Below are positions 53,176-61,338 of a DNA stretch of 64,000 bases, one piece after another. The notes beneath the pieces are model-generated. The model ran no database searches. It was not told where the DNA came from and saw only the letters and a list, made by a program, of their open reading frames with translations. Origin of the DNA: Alphaproteobacteria bacterium (GTDB lineage: Bacteria; Pseudomonadota; Alphaproteobacteria; Rhizobiales; Aestuariivirgaceae); contig JAHEFB010000005.1 of the NCBI GenBank assembly GCA_024640405.1, forward strand, positions 62,001 to 126,000. Direction: 5' to 3'. Each line of letters starts with the position of its first letter. Position 1 is the first letter of the stretch. The position numbers and the translations under genes were made by a program.

Positions 53176-54804
53176 GTGTCGTCGCCGGGCACGACAATCG
53201 CAGGGGAAGATCAATTGGCGCAGGGACAACTTGTCAGAAGACCGCAACGATGGGACGATAACTTCGGGCGCGCACGCATTCATGATGACTGGGTCGACCT
53301 GATTGTTTCGTCAGAGGTTTTCAGCGACGTCGATCCATCCGGGTTTCCGGACGATTTGTCTTTTGCGGACATCATTGCAAATGATTGTTCAGTCAAATGG
53401 TACTCGCGAGGCGAGGTCGTCTATGAAGAAGGCAGTCATCAGACGTCGCTCTTCATCGTCCTGAACGGAAGTGTTCGCCTTGCCGATGCAGCCGGCCCGG
53501 AGCGTCGCTCGTGGCCGCAGTTGACTTCCCATCTGGATACCTGGCTGCGCGGCAAGGACAAAAACAGTGTTTCCAATGTAACCCGGTTCCCAACGGTTCG
53601 CGTGGGACGATACGAAATGTTCGGCGAACTGGAAGCGATGACCAGGGCGCCGCGTGGCAACACAGCGTTTGCTGAAGTCGACAGGACAGCGTTGCTGGAA
53701 ATTACATGGCCAGGTGCTCGTGAGATGTTGCACTGGTCAGACGCATTCCGGCTTCGCGTTGAAAATCTGTACCGTGCGCGCAGCATCGAGGCAGCTCTGA
53801 AGGAAAGCGGATTGCTGGCTGAAACCGACGCCGCGACTTTTGCCGCCATCGTCAGGGTGTGTTCATTTGAACGCCACGGTGGGTACGACTGGTCCTACCT
53901 TTATCAGCGCGAGAAAGCCTCCGAACAAAGACCCGGGAAGGTGCTTGAGCGGGAACCGCTCATCGTTGAGCAGGGCAACTATCTGGAGGATGGATTTCTG
54001 GTTCGTTCAGGGTTTGCCAGGGTGACACAGAACAACCATGACAACGAGTTTACGGCTGGTTTTCTGGAAAAGGGAGGCGTATTCGGATTCGCCGAAATCG
54101 AGGAGAGCTCACAAGCAGGCGGTCACCCTCACGCCGGTTATGGTTTGCGCGCGGTCGGCTACACCGAACTCATCCGGATACCCGAGCATATTGTCGTCAG
54201 GTACATGTTGTCCGGGACACGGGAGGATCGCATGGGCACGACTTACTCGCGTTCCCGACGTCCGGATGCTGATTTGGCGCTGCTTGATTTCGTAGTAGAC
54301 AACCGCTTCATCAATGCCACCAATGCCATGGTTATCGACACCACGCGGTGCGTCGGATGCGACGACTGTGTGCGAGCGTGTGCGGCTGCTCACGATGGTG
54401 TTCCAAGATTTGTCAGAACCGGGAAAGCACATGCCAATCTGATGGTGGCAAATGCCTGTATGCATTGTACCGATCCCGTCTGCCTTATTGACTGCCCGAC
54501 GGGCGCAATTCGCCGCGATGCAACAAGCGGATCCGTCGTAATTGACGATGAAACCTGCATCGGGTGTTCGACTTGTTCAAGTGCTTGCCCGTACAACAAT
54601 ATCCGGATGCTGGAGATGAGAAACCCGCAAGGTGCGGTCCTGATGGATGAAGACGGTGCTGCACTGTTGAAGGCCAGCAAATGCGACCTGTGTGCAGGTC
54701 ACAGCAGCGGTCCTGCCTGCCAACGCGCATGTCCGCATGATGCACTGACGCGTATCGACATACGCGAGATAAACCCGTCGTCTTGCCGGCAGCCGTACGT
54801 GTAA
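53176..54804 (+). CDS. Cyclic-nucleotide-binding-like / 4x[4Fe-4S] fusion protein
   Basis: 542 residues from a GTG. Two cNMP-binding-like beta-roll regions (around 60-190 and 210-345) are followed by a DmsB/HybA-type ferredoxin with four Cys groups: CVGCDDCVRAC, CMHCTDPVCLIDC, CIGCSTCSSAC and CDLC...CQRAC. No signal peptide, so it is likely cytoplasmic. It could couple a ligand or regulatory signal to electron flow into the membrane b-type protein encoded six bases downstream. No HTH is visible, so it is not a Crp-type regulator. Confidence 0.85.
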   Translation: MSSPGTTIAGEDQLAQGQLVRRPQRWDDNFGRARIHDDWVDLIVSSEVFSDVDPSGFPDDLSFADIIANDCSVKWYSRGEVVYEEGSHQTSLFIVLNGSVRLADAAGPERRSWPQLTSHLDTWLRGKDKNSVSNVTRFPTVRVGRYEMFGELEAMTRAPRGNTAFAEVDRTALLEITWPGAREMLHWSDAFRLRVENLYRARSIEAALKESGLLAETDAATFAAIVRVCSFERHGGYDWSYLYQREKASEQRPGKVLEREPLIVEQGNYLEDGFLVRSGFARVTQNNHDNEFTAGFLEKGGVFGFAEIEESSQAGGHPHAGYGLRAVGYTELIRIPEHIVVRYMLSGTREDRMGTTYSRSRRPDADLALLDFVVDNRFINATNAMVIDTTRCVGCDDCVRACAAAHDGVPRFVRTGKAHANLMVANACMHCTDPVCLIDCPTGAIRRDATSGSVVIDDETCIGCSTCSSACPYNNIRMLEMRNPQGAVLMDEDGAALLKASKCDLCAGHSSGPACQRACPHDALTRIDIREINPSSCRQPYV

Positions 54805-54809
54805 TCGAC

Positions 54810-55625
54810 ATGTATGCCATCTTGCGGAACACGACGATCACCCTGTGTGCGGTAGCTGCCCTTTATGGGCTGATACATTTCTTCAGTACGGCATTGCGCG
54901 ATCCGAGGTTTCTCGATGGCTGGATACTGACCGCCGGCATGGCGGTGCAACTGCTTTTTCACATCAGGAAAAAACTTCCAGTGAGCCCCTTGGGCAAGGC
55001 GGCGACCTGGCTCAAGGTGCATGTGTATCTGGGTTATGTTGTCACTGCTGTATTTCTGATACACACCAGTTTCTCGTGGCCTGAAACCTGGCTTGAATTG
55101 GCGTTATGGACGTTGTTTCTGATTGTGGTTTTGAGCGGAGTTGTCGGCTCATATCTGACCAGTTCGGTTCCGGGAAAGCTGCAACAGCGGTATCCTGAAC
55201 CAGTTGATTTCCAGCAAATTCCGGCTGCACGATTGAATTTGTTTCGCGAAGTCGACGCGCTTGTGCTTGAGGCGGTTTCGCCGCAAGGCTCGTCCGAGAT
55301 TTCGGAGTTCTATGCAAATCGATTACGGAGTTACTTCCGAAAGCCTCAGAACATACGAGCTCATTTACGTGGCTCCCGGCAACCGCTCGAGCAGATTTGC
55401 AGCGAGATCGCGGACCTGGAGCGACGTGCCAACTCGGCCAGTCGAAAAATACTGTTGTCGCTCCGGAAACTCGTTGTTGCCAAGTATGACCTCGACCACC
55501 AGTACACCAAACAGGGCCTTCTGCATTCGTGGCTGCTTGTGCACGTACCGGCGACCTATTCACTGATCGTGCTTTCAATCCTGCATGTAGCGGTAGTTTA
55601 TGCCTATTCGTCTGGGGTCCGGTGA
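54810..55625 (+). CDS. Membrane b-type cytochrome-like protein
   Basis: 271 residues from the ATG at 54810. Three to four helices near the N-terminus and one at the C-terminus with membrane His residues (LYGLIHFF, VQLLFHIRKK, LKVHVYLGYVVTAVFLIHTSFSW, LLVHVPATY, SILHVAVVYAY) that could bind two b hemes. A soluble helical middle part (about 125-220). Probably the quinone-interacting membrane part between the Fe-S protein and the decaheme cytochrome. Family not named. Confidence 0.75.
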   Translation: MYAILRNTTITLCAVAALYGLIHFFSTALRDPRFLDGWILTAGMAVQLLFHIRKKLPVSPLGKAATWLKVHVYLGYVVTAVFLIHTSFSWPETWLELALWTLFLIVVLSGVVGSYLTSSVPGKLQQRYPEPVDFQQIPAARLNLFREVDALVLEAVSPQGSSEISEFYANRLRSYFRKPQNIRAHLRGSRQPLEQICSEIADLERRANSASRKILLSLRKLVVAKYDLDHQYTKQGLLHSWLLVHVPATYSLIVLSILHVAVVYAYSSGVR

Positions 55626-55626
55626 C

Positions 55627-57885
55627 ATGAAGCTCCTGCATGTTGTTAAAAAATTGCGACCGTTTTCCAGACGATCTCCGGAGACGCCGCGTCTCAAGCG
55701 CGAGACAATATCGTGGTGGGTTGCCGTTTTTACGGCGGGTGTTCTGATGCTTGCGGTAGGCTACGCGGCCGATACCAGGCTGTTCATGCCGGGTCCCATA
55801 ACGTCCGCGCACAGCACTCTTGGCAAATGTTCAGATTGTCACTCCGGCGTATCAGCAGGAAAGTTCAGCTGGGTGCACGCCATCTTCGCGCCTGCAAACC
55901 CGGACAAGGACAGCTCCAGTTGCCTGACCTGCCACAAAATGGGGGAGGGTGCCAAACAGCCTCATGGCATGGAGGTGGCGAAGCTTGATGCCTATATGCG
56001 TAAGATCAGGTCAGAAGCAACCGGCAAGCCACTGCCAATCGCATCACGCGTTCGCAAGGCGGTGCTGCCGGTCGACAGCACATTTCGGGATGGTGTGTTT
56101 TGCGCGACCTGTCACAAGGAGCATCAAGGCGAGAACATCCCGTTGAAAGCTATGGCGGATGCGCAGTGCCACACATGTCACAGTGTGCAGTTCGACAGCT
56201 TCAACTCCGACCATCCGAAATTTGCAAACTATCCGTTCAGGCGAAGGACCCGGATTAACTTCGATCATTCGAGCCATTTCAAAAAACATTTTCCCGAATG
56301 GAAAACCAAAAAGGCGAACTCGGGTGAAACGCCGGGTATCTGTGCCGACTGCCATACGGCAAGTCCGGAAAACGGGCACATGAGTGTCAAACCGTTCGCG
56401 ACGAGTTGTTCTGCCTGCCATGTGGGCCAGATTGTTGGCGTGGAGCGCGCGACAGGGCCGAAGGGTATCGCCTTACTTTCAGTACCGGGAATTGACGTTG
56501 CGACTTTAAGCGAGAAACTCGTGCTGATTGGAAACTGGCCGGACGAGGCAGAAGGCGAAATGGGGCCATTGATGAAGCTTCTGATAGGCCGAACTGCAGA
56601 AGGCAAGAAGGTTCTGGAAGCCACAAAAGATCTCGATCTGCTGGATCTGACCACGGCGACACCTGAACAGATTGTGCAGGTCGAAAAGCTGGCCTGGGAA
56701 GTAAAAGGGCTGTTTCATGCCCTGGCAAATTCCGGGACCGCTGATGTCATGAAGCAACTGGATTCTGGAGGCGAGATGGCCGTTGGCGAGGACTTGCTTC
56801 GTAATCTCAATGCCAGCATGCCACGTGATGTTCTGGTCGGTGCATTGCGGGAATGGTTGCCGAACCTTGCAGAAGAAATTGAACAGAAAAGCGAAAGCAA
56901 GCAGGCCGCGACCCCTGTTGTATCGGTGACTGCGTCATCGTCAGATGCGCCTGCTTCTATTGCCATCGATGAAATCAGGGTAGCCCAGGCTGAAGTCTCC
57001 ACTTCGCAGCGAGGAGATGTCGTTATTCCCAGACAAAAACCTGCCAGGCAAAACTCGGTCGGACCGGTTGTGATCGGGCAATCCGAAAGATGGCGGGTCG
57101 ATGCGTTTGGCAGATTGATCAAGGGCAACAGGTTACCCGAAGAAGATGAAGACGACGAAGAAACTTCTGGCCAGCCGGATGATACGGATGATGAGACGCC
57201 GGAAGAAGCAGCGGAGGATTCTGACGACCAGGCATCTGACGAAACGGAAGAAGTCGCCGCAGACTCTGATGCTGACAGCGAAGCTTCCGAGCAACCAGCA
57301 AGCGATGTTGCCCAGATAGAGCTGGATACCGATGCTGAAACCTGGACGCAATTCGGTGGTTGGTACCGGCAGGACTACTCAATATTGTACAAGCCCACGG
57401 GCCACGCTGATCCGTTCATGAAAGCCTGGCTGGAGTTTTCTGCCGGCCGTTTCAGCAAGGCAGAAGGCAATTTGGCGGCATCCGTGTTTAACGAACTCAC
57501 CGGAAAAGACGCACAGGGCCAGTGCACGAAGTGTCATAGTGTCGATGCGACCAAGGACGAGAAGCGGTTGATGAAATGGACTCCTTCATCCATTGTGACA
57601 AGGGAGAGCCTGTTTACGAAATTCAACCATGAGCCGCATCTCGGCGTTGCGACAGAGAAGGGTTGTTTGACCTGTCACAAGATGAGCGGAGCAAAGGGGT
57701 ATCAGGACACCTACAAGGGAAATGATCCCGACAGGTTTGTTTCAAATTTCGCGCCGGTGAAGAAAGAAACCTGTGCGTCGTGTCATGGAAAAGAACAAGT
57801 CCGCCAGGATTGCCTGTTGTGCCACAAATATCACGTGAACGGCATCGTTACACCGATACTGCAAACCAGAATTCCGGACAAGTGA
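55627..57885 (+). CDS. Membrane-anchored decaheme cytochrome c
   Basis: 752 residues, start one base after the previous stop. A basic N-terminus and one membrane helix (WWVAVFTAGVLMLAVGYAA) anchor it with the bulk in the periplasm. Ten CxxCH sites in two groups: six (CSDCH, CLTCH, CATCH, CHTCH, CADCH, CSACH; 55.83-56.43 kb) and four (CTKCH, CLTCH, CASCH, CLLCH; 57.52-57.83 kb). Between them is a helical region and a highly acidic low-complexity stretch (57.13-57.33 kb). The bipartite layout suggests two electron-transfer modules joined by a flexible arm. Confidence 0.92.
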   Translation: MKLLHVVKKLRPFSRRSPETPRLKRETISWWVAVFTAGVLMLAVGYAADTRLFMPGPITSAHSTLGKCSDCHSGVSAGKFSWVHAIFAPANPDKDSSSCLTCHKMGEGAKQPHGMEVAKLDAYMRKIRSEATGKPLPIASRVRKAVLPVDSTFRDGVFCATCHKEHQGENIPLKAMADAQCHTCHSVQFDSFNSDHPKFANYPFRRRTRINFDHSSHFKKHFPEWKTKKANSGETPGICADCHTASPENGHMSVKPFATSCSACHVGQIVGVERATGPKGIALLSVPGIDVATLSEKLVLIGNWPDEAEGEMGPLMKLLIGRTAEGKKVLEATKDLDLLDLTTATPEQIVQVEKLAWEVKGLFHALANSGTADVMKQLDSGGEMAVGEDLLRNLNASMPRDVLVGALREWLPNLAEEIEQKSESKQAATPVVSVTASSSDAPASIAIDEIRVAQAEVSTSQRGDVVIPRQKPARQNSVGPVVIGQSERWRVDAFGRLIKGNRLPEEDEDDEETSGQPDDTDDETPEEAAEDSDDQASDETEEVAADSDADSEASEQPASDVAQIELDTDAETWTQFGGWYRQDYSILYKPTGHADPFMKAWLEFSAGRFSKAEGNLAASVFNELTGKDAQGQCTKCHSVDATKDEKRLMKWTPSSIVTRESLFTKFNHEPHLGVATEKGCLTCHKMSGAKGYQDTYKGNDPDRFVSNFAPVKKETCASCHGKEQVRQDCLLCHKYHVNGIVTPILQTRIPDK

Positions 57886-58154
57886 CGCGGCCAGAATGCA
57901 CTCGCCGCGCCGTATCCTGAATTGTTCAAATTGTCAGGACTCTGGCAGAAAAATACCCGCTTATACCAACGGAAGCAATTATTGACCCGTTTGATGGAGT
58001 CAAATCCGGCCATTCTGGCAGGCGCCGTGCGCAGCGCGATGCTGGTCGCATCGGGTAAGCGCGGCAACGCACCAGATGAGCGGATTTGGCCCACAAGATC
58101 AGGATGATTTTTGGATGTTCACCAAAAACCATAAACCTGATCGCTTTCAAAGTG

Positions 58155-58196
58155 GTAGAGCAACTTCATGGGTTTGTTAAACCCATGTCGCTCTAC
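58155..58196. terminator. Long two-part hairpin, possible bidirectional terminator or structured RNA
   Basis: Outer 7-bp stem (GTAGAGC/GCTCTAC), an asymmetric internal loop (5 and 2 bases), an inner 9-bp stem (CATGGGTTT/AAACCCATG) and a GTT loop. On the plus strand a GGTTTTT tract follows a few bases later. It fits a terminator for the decaheme operon but is longer than usual. Confidence 0.6.
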
Positions 58197-58239
58197 AGGC
58201 CGGTTTTTCGCGATCACCGGACGTCGTTATGCTCCACTT

Positions 58240-58256
58240 GTGGTCGGATAGACCAC
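58240..58256. terminator. Short hairpin in the convergent gap
   Basis: A 6-bp perfect stem (GTGGTC/GACCAC) with a five-base loop; no T tract follows on the plus strand. Confidence 0.4.
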
Positions 58257-58326
58257 GGCGTGAAGCATGCCTAGCCGGCGAACGCGAAAAATCGGTCAAA
58301 TGAGTCAATAATTACTTCCGTTGGTA

Positions 58327-59613
58327 TTACATATCCAGAATCACGTCACTCTGAGGACGCGCGATGCACGGCAGGCACTTGCCGGAAGGTGGATTCTTGT
58401 CGGGTTGCCGTTCGTACTTGACTCTGCCATCCTGCAGGGCGATAGCGCAGGTGCCGCAAACACCCTGGCGACAGCCGCAGCGCGCCTTGATTCCGTTGGC
58501 CATCGCCAGTTCGAGAATTGAACCATCACCAGGCAGCCAATTCACCTTCTTGCCGGACCTGGAAAATTCCACCTGAAATGTCTGTTCGGGGGCTGTCTCA
58601 GCTGACTTTTTTGGTGATCCCGCTGGTGTGCTGGAGGCCGGCCCAAAAGCCTCGATCCTGATATTTTCATCTGGAACAGCCATGTTCCTGAAAGCCCCGG
58701 TCAGTGACTTCATCATCGGTGCCGGACCACACAGATAGATGTCACAATCGCGTGCTTCCAGGATGGGGTGCAGAAGCTGTTCGTTTATGTGACCTCTGAT
58801 GTGATAATCGACAGTGTGCCGGCAGGTGTTGGTTGGCTGGCTGTAAACGACGATCATGCGAATGTTGTAGGTCTCGCGGGCCACTTTCTGCAGGTATTCA
58901 TACATGGCATGTTCAGACTTGTTGCGAACGCCGTAGATCAACCAGATCTCACGGGTTGATCCTGTTGCGATCAATCGCTGCAACATGCTGACAAGCGGTG
59001 TGATGCCTACGCCGCCGGCGATCAGTACGACTGGTTTGTCGGAAGCCTCATCGAGACAAAAAGAGCCGGTTGGCGCAAAAACGTCGACCAGCGCGCCCGG
59101 CTGCATGTGATTGTGGAAATAGGTTGATGATTGACCCGGCGGGGTTCCTTGCGGCGCGTTTTCAGGTGCGGCAATTTTCTTTACTGTCACGCGATAATGG
59201 CCTTGCGCATCCGGGCCATTGGAGAGGGAATAACACCTGACAACCGGTTCTGCCTGCCCGGGGACGGGCACAGCAAAGGTCAGAAACTGACCTGCCCGAA
59301 ACGGTGGTATCGATCTGCGGTCATTCGGTTCCAGATAGAATGAACATATGTCTTGATTGACATTTTCGTACACCCGCCTGGAGACGCGAAACCTTCTCTT
59401 GCCCTGCCAGGAAATTTCAGAATTTAGCGGCTTGACATCACTGTGCCTGAAGACTTCGGCCGTCGCATTTCTAAACTGTGCAACGTATTTTTTCTCCTGC
59501 CGCGCGAACTGATATTTGCGGCCGGCAATTGAGATCATGCCGATTGCGGCTCGCATGGAAGCGGCACCTGCCAGCATTATGCCTGCGAGCTGTGTAAGTT
59601 CGGTCAACTGCAT
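58327..59613 (-). CDS. NAD(P)H:FAD/[2Fe-2S] oxidoreductase
   Basis: 428 residues. A hydrophobic N-terminus (about 8-30, may anchor the protein), an FAD domain with RCYSLSN (126-132), a nucleotide domain with AGGVGITP (199-206) and CGP near its end, and a C-terminal plant-type ferredoxin (CGCRQGVCGTC ... CLPC). This order is that of HCP reductase/benzoate dioxygenase reductase-like enzymes. It can pass electrons one at a time from NAD(P)H to a partner. Last gene of the minus-strand operon with the barrel and the pentaheme cytochrome. Confidence 0.92.
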   Translation of the reverse strand: MQLTELTQLAGIMLAGAASMRAAIGMISIAGRKYQFARQEKKYVAQFRNATAEVFRHSDVKPLNSEISWQGKRRFRVSRRVYENVNQDICSFYLEPNDRRSIPPFRAGQFLTFAVPVPGQAEPVVRCYSLSNGPDAQGHYRVTVKKIAAPENAPQGTPPGQSSTYFHNHMQPGALVDVFAPTGSFCLDEASDKPVVLIAGGVGITPLVSMLQRLIATGSTREIWLIYGVRNKSEHAMYEYLQKVARETYNIRMIVVYSQPTNTCRHTVDYHIRGHINEQLLHPILEARDCDIYLCGPAPMMKSLTGAFRNMAVPDENIRIEAFGPASSTPAGSPKKSAETAPEQTFQVEFSRSGKKVNWLPGDGSILELAMANGIKARCGCRQGVCGTCAIALQDGRVKYERQPDKNPPSGKCLPCIARPQSDVILDM

Positions 59614-59664
59614 TTGTACTCCTTCATGTTTTCAAGCCGAAAACGCTGGTCTGTAATATTGAAA

Positions 59665-61260
59665 TTAATAGACGAACTGGATCTCCATCCGTCCACCAAA
59701 GCCGTCGTCGCGGCCTTCATTGAAGGTGTAGAAACTCTCGAACTGTAATTGAACGTGCTGACCGACTGCCTGTTGCAGCTGGAATCCGAAACCCAGTGTG
59801 TCAAAGCCGTTGCCGCTCAGATCGTGGCGTCCGGCGGCTTCCAGGATCAAATTGCGGCGCTTGTCGTCCCAAAATGCCTGGTAACCAATGGCGCCGCCGA
59901 CGACGCTGTCGGATGTGAAGGGATTAATTTCCGCGAGATAGTTGCCGAGGTTGGGTGATGCGAACAGGATGCCGGTATTGGCCAGGGGTCCGCCGACAAT
60001 GGCTTCGCGGCCTGCCTGGGTAAAATTCCCCAAACCCAGAAATGAGTTGACATACACGATGTCGTCAGACCGGTGGACCGTCTTGGACAATTCGGACGTC
60101 AGCAGGGTTCCCGTACCTATCACATTGTCGTCGATTTCCTCGTCGAGAGCAATTGACGTGTTGATCCGGAAGGCGCTGCTGATGCCGCCGAATGCAGCGA
60201 GGCGCTGAATTGCCGAGAGTCCGAAATAAAGACCATCGCCGTTGTCAGAGTCGTCAACATAGATCGCGTCAAAATTCCATGTGCTGATGTGCGTGTCAGC
60301 TGCAATGAACAGCGCGTACATGTTCTCGTCGCTGGACCGGGTGTCAGCATCATTGCGATCCAGCCGGTTCCACGCATACATTCCAGATACCCGGAGATTG
60401 GAGGTGCCGGGAAACGGGATATTGTTGCGAACAAACCCGACAGCGTCGACTGTGTCGTTTATCAGGATACCCTCCTGAAATACCACTGGTTGGCGGCCAA
60501 CTGTAAAACCGAGGTCGATCGGCAATTGTCCCTGTTGGTCAAGAACCGGAAACAGGCTGCCCAGATCGCCTTCAAAGAACAGGGTTTCAACGTTGAACCC
60601 AAACTCACCGTTGAACCCTTCTTTCGCGCCATCAAAAGTGTAACGGGTGAATTCGTTTGGCCTGTTGTTGTCAGTGGGCCGCACTCCCAGCAATATCTTT
60701 TCAGTGCCAGTCAGCTGCAGGTTCACGAACAGGTCCAGTCGATTGGCAAGCTCGGTCTCACGCTGATTTGGGCCGCCATTGTCAAACGACTGAAACGCCA
60801 CACGGTTGATCATGTAGGCCCACAATCTGGGTTGCCAGACTGCGCCGAGGAATGGGATCTCGAAGCCGGGATGCAGATTTCCGGTGTCGAGGAAGCCGTT
60901 CCCCAGTTCAACCGCCAGCTTTGGACGGGAGGGAAGACGTTGGCCTTCGTCTTCGGTTTTTTCGGTTCTGAACTCTACGTATTCGCCATTCAGGGTCGCC
61001 ACTTCGACCTTTTCACCGAGTGGCCACAGGCTGGCGTACCAGGGGTCATCTTCTTCGTCACCGTCTTGACCTGGGGCACCACCTGCTGCCGGCGCAACCA
61101 GAGTATCCGTCTTGCTTTCCTTTGTAACGACCTGCTGATGATACTTCATACTCGTTTCTTCAGCTGCAGCCGAGATTGTATAAAGCATCCCCGGCGCCAG
61201 GATCGTCAACATTACAAGAGTGCTGCGGGAAAACCCCGTAAAATGAGTCACTTCGTTCAT
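59665..61260 (-). CDS. Outer-membrane beta-barrel (porin-like)
   Basis: 531 residues: a signal peptide (to about 33), a low-complexity linker with acidic residues, then many amphipathic strands (for example QPRLWAYMINRVAFQSF, LILEAAGRHDLSGNGFDTLGFGFQLQQAVGQHVQLQFESFYTF) and a C-terminal aromatic residue (EIQFVY), the outer-membrane barrel signature. It does not obviously match general porins. Placed between the multiheme cytochrome and reductase genes it may sheathe or dock the cytochrome. It contains NYLAEINP, also in the pentaheme protein. Confidence 0.82.
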   Translation of the reverse strand: MNEVTHFTGFSRSTLVMLTILAPGMLYTISAAAEETSMKYHQQVVTKESKTDTLVAPAAGGAPGQDGDEEDDPWYASLWPLGEKVEVATLNGEYVEFRTEKTEDEGQRLPSRPKLAVELGNGFLDTGNLHPGFEIPFLGAVWQPRLWAYMINRVAFQSFDNGGPNQRETELANRLDLFVNLQLTGTEKILLGVRPTDNNRPNEFTRYTFDGAKEGFNGEFGFNVETLFFEGDLGSLFPVLDQQGQLPIDLGFTVGRQPVVFQEGILINDTVDAVGFVRNNIPFPGTSNLRVSGMYAWNRLDRNDADTRSSDENMYALFIAADTHISTWNFDAIYVDDSDNGDGLYFGLSAIQRLAAFGGISSAFRINTSIALDEEIDDNVIGTGTLLTSELSKTVHRSDDIVYVNSFLGLGNFTQAGREAIVGGPLANTGILFASPNLGNYLAEINPFTSDSVVGGAIGYQAFWDDKRRNLILEAAGRHDLSGNGFDTLGFGFQLQQAVGQHVQLQFESFYTFNEGRDDGFGGRMEIQFVY

Positions 61261-61338
61261 GAATGTTGCCTGTTCCCTCTAAATTTTTCCGATCTGATGA
61301 TCAAAGGAGGCCACTGCCTTGCCGACACGGGTTTGTTG

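Larger units (their letters stand above)
57886..58326. other. 441-base convergent gap with hairpins
   Basis: Lies between the ends of the two convergent redox operons. Holds two hairpins (listed separately). No gene with a start site or family resemblance was found. Confidence 0.6.

Noticed and set aside
57985-58020. FNR-type site near TTGATGGAGTCAA
   Set aside because: The half sites are separated by three bases, not four, and no gene start is nearby.
58155-58256. CRISPR repeats or a tRNA in the hairpin region
   Set aside because: The two hairpins differ in sequence, do not repeat at even spacing and do not fold into a cloverleaf.
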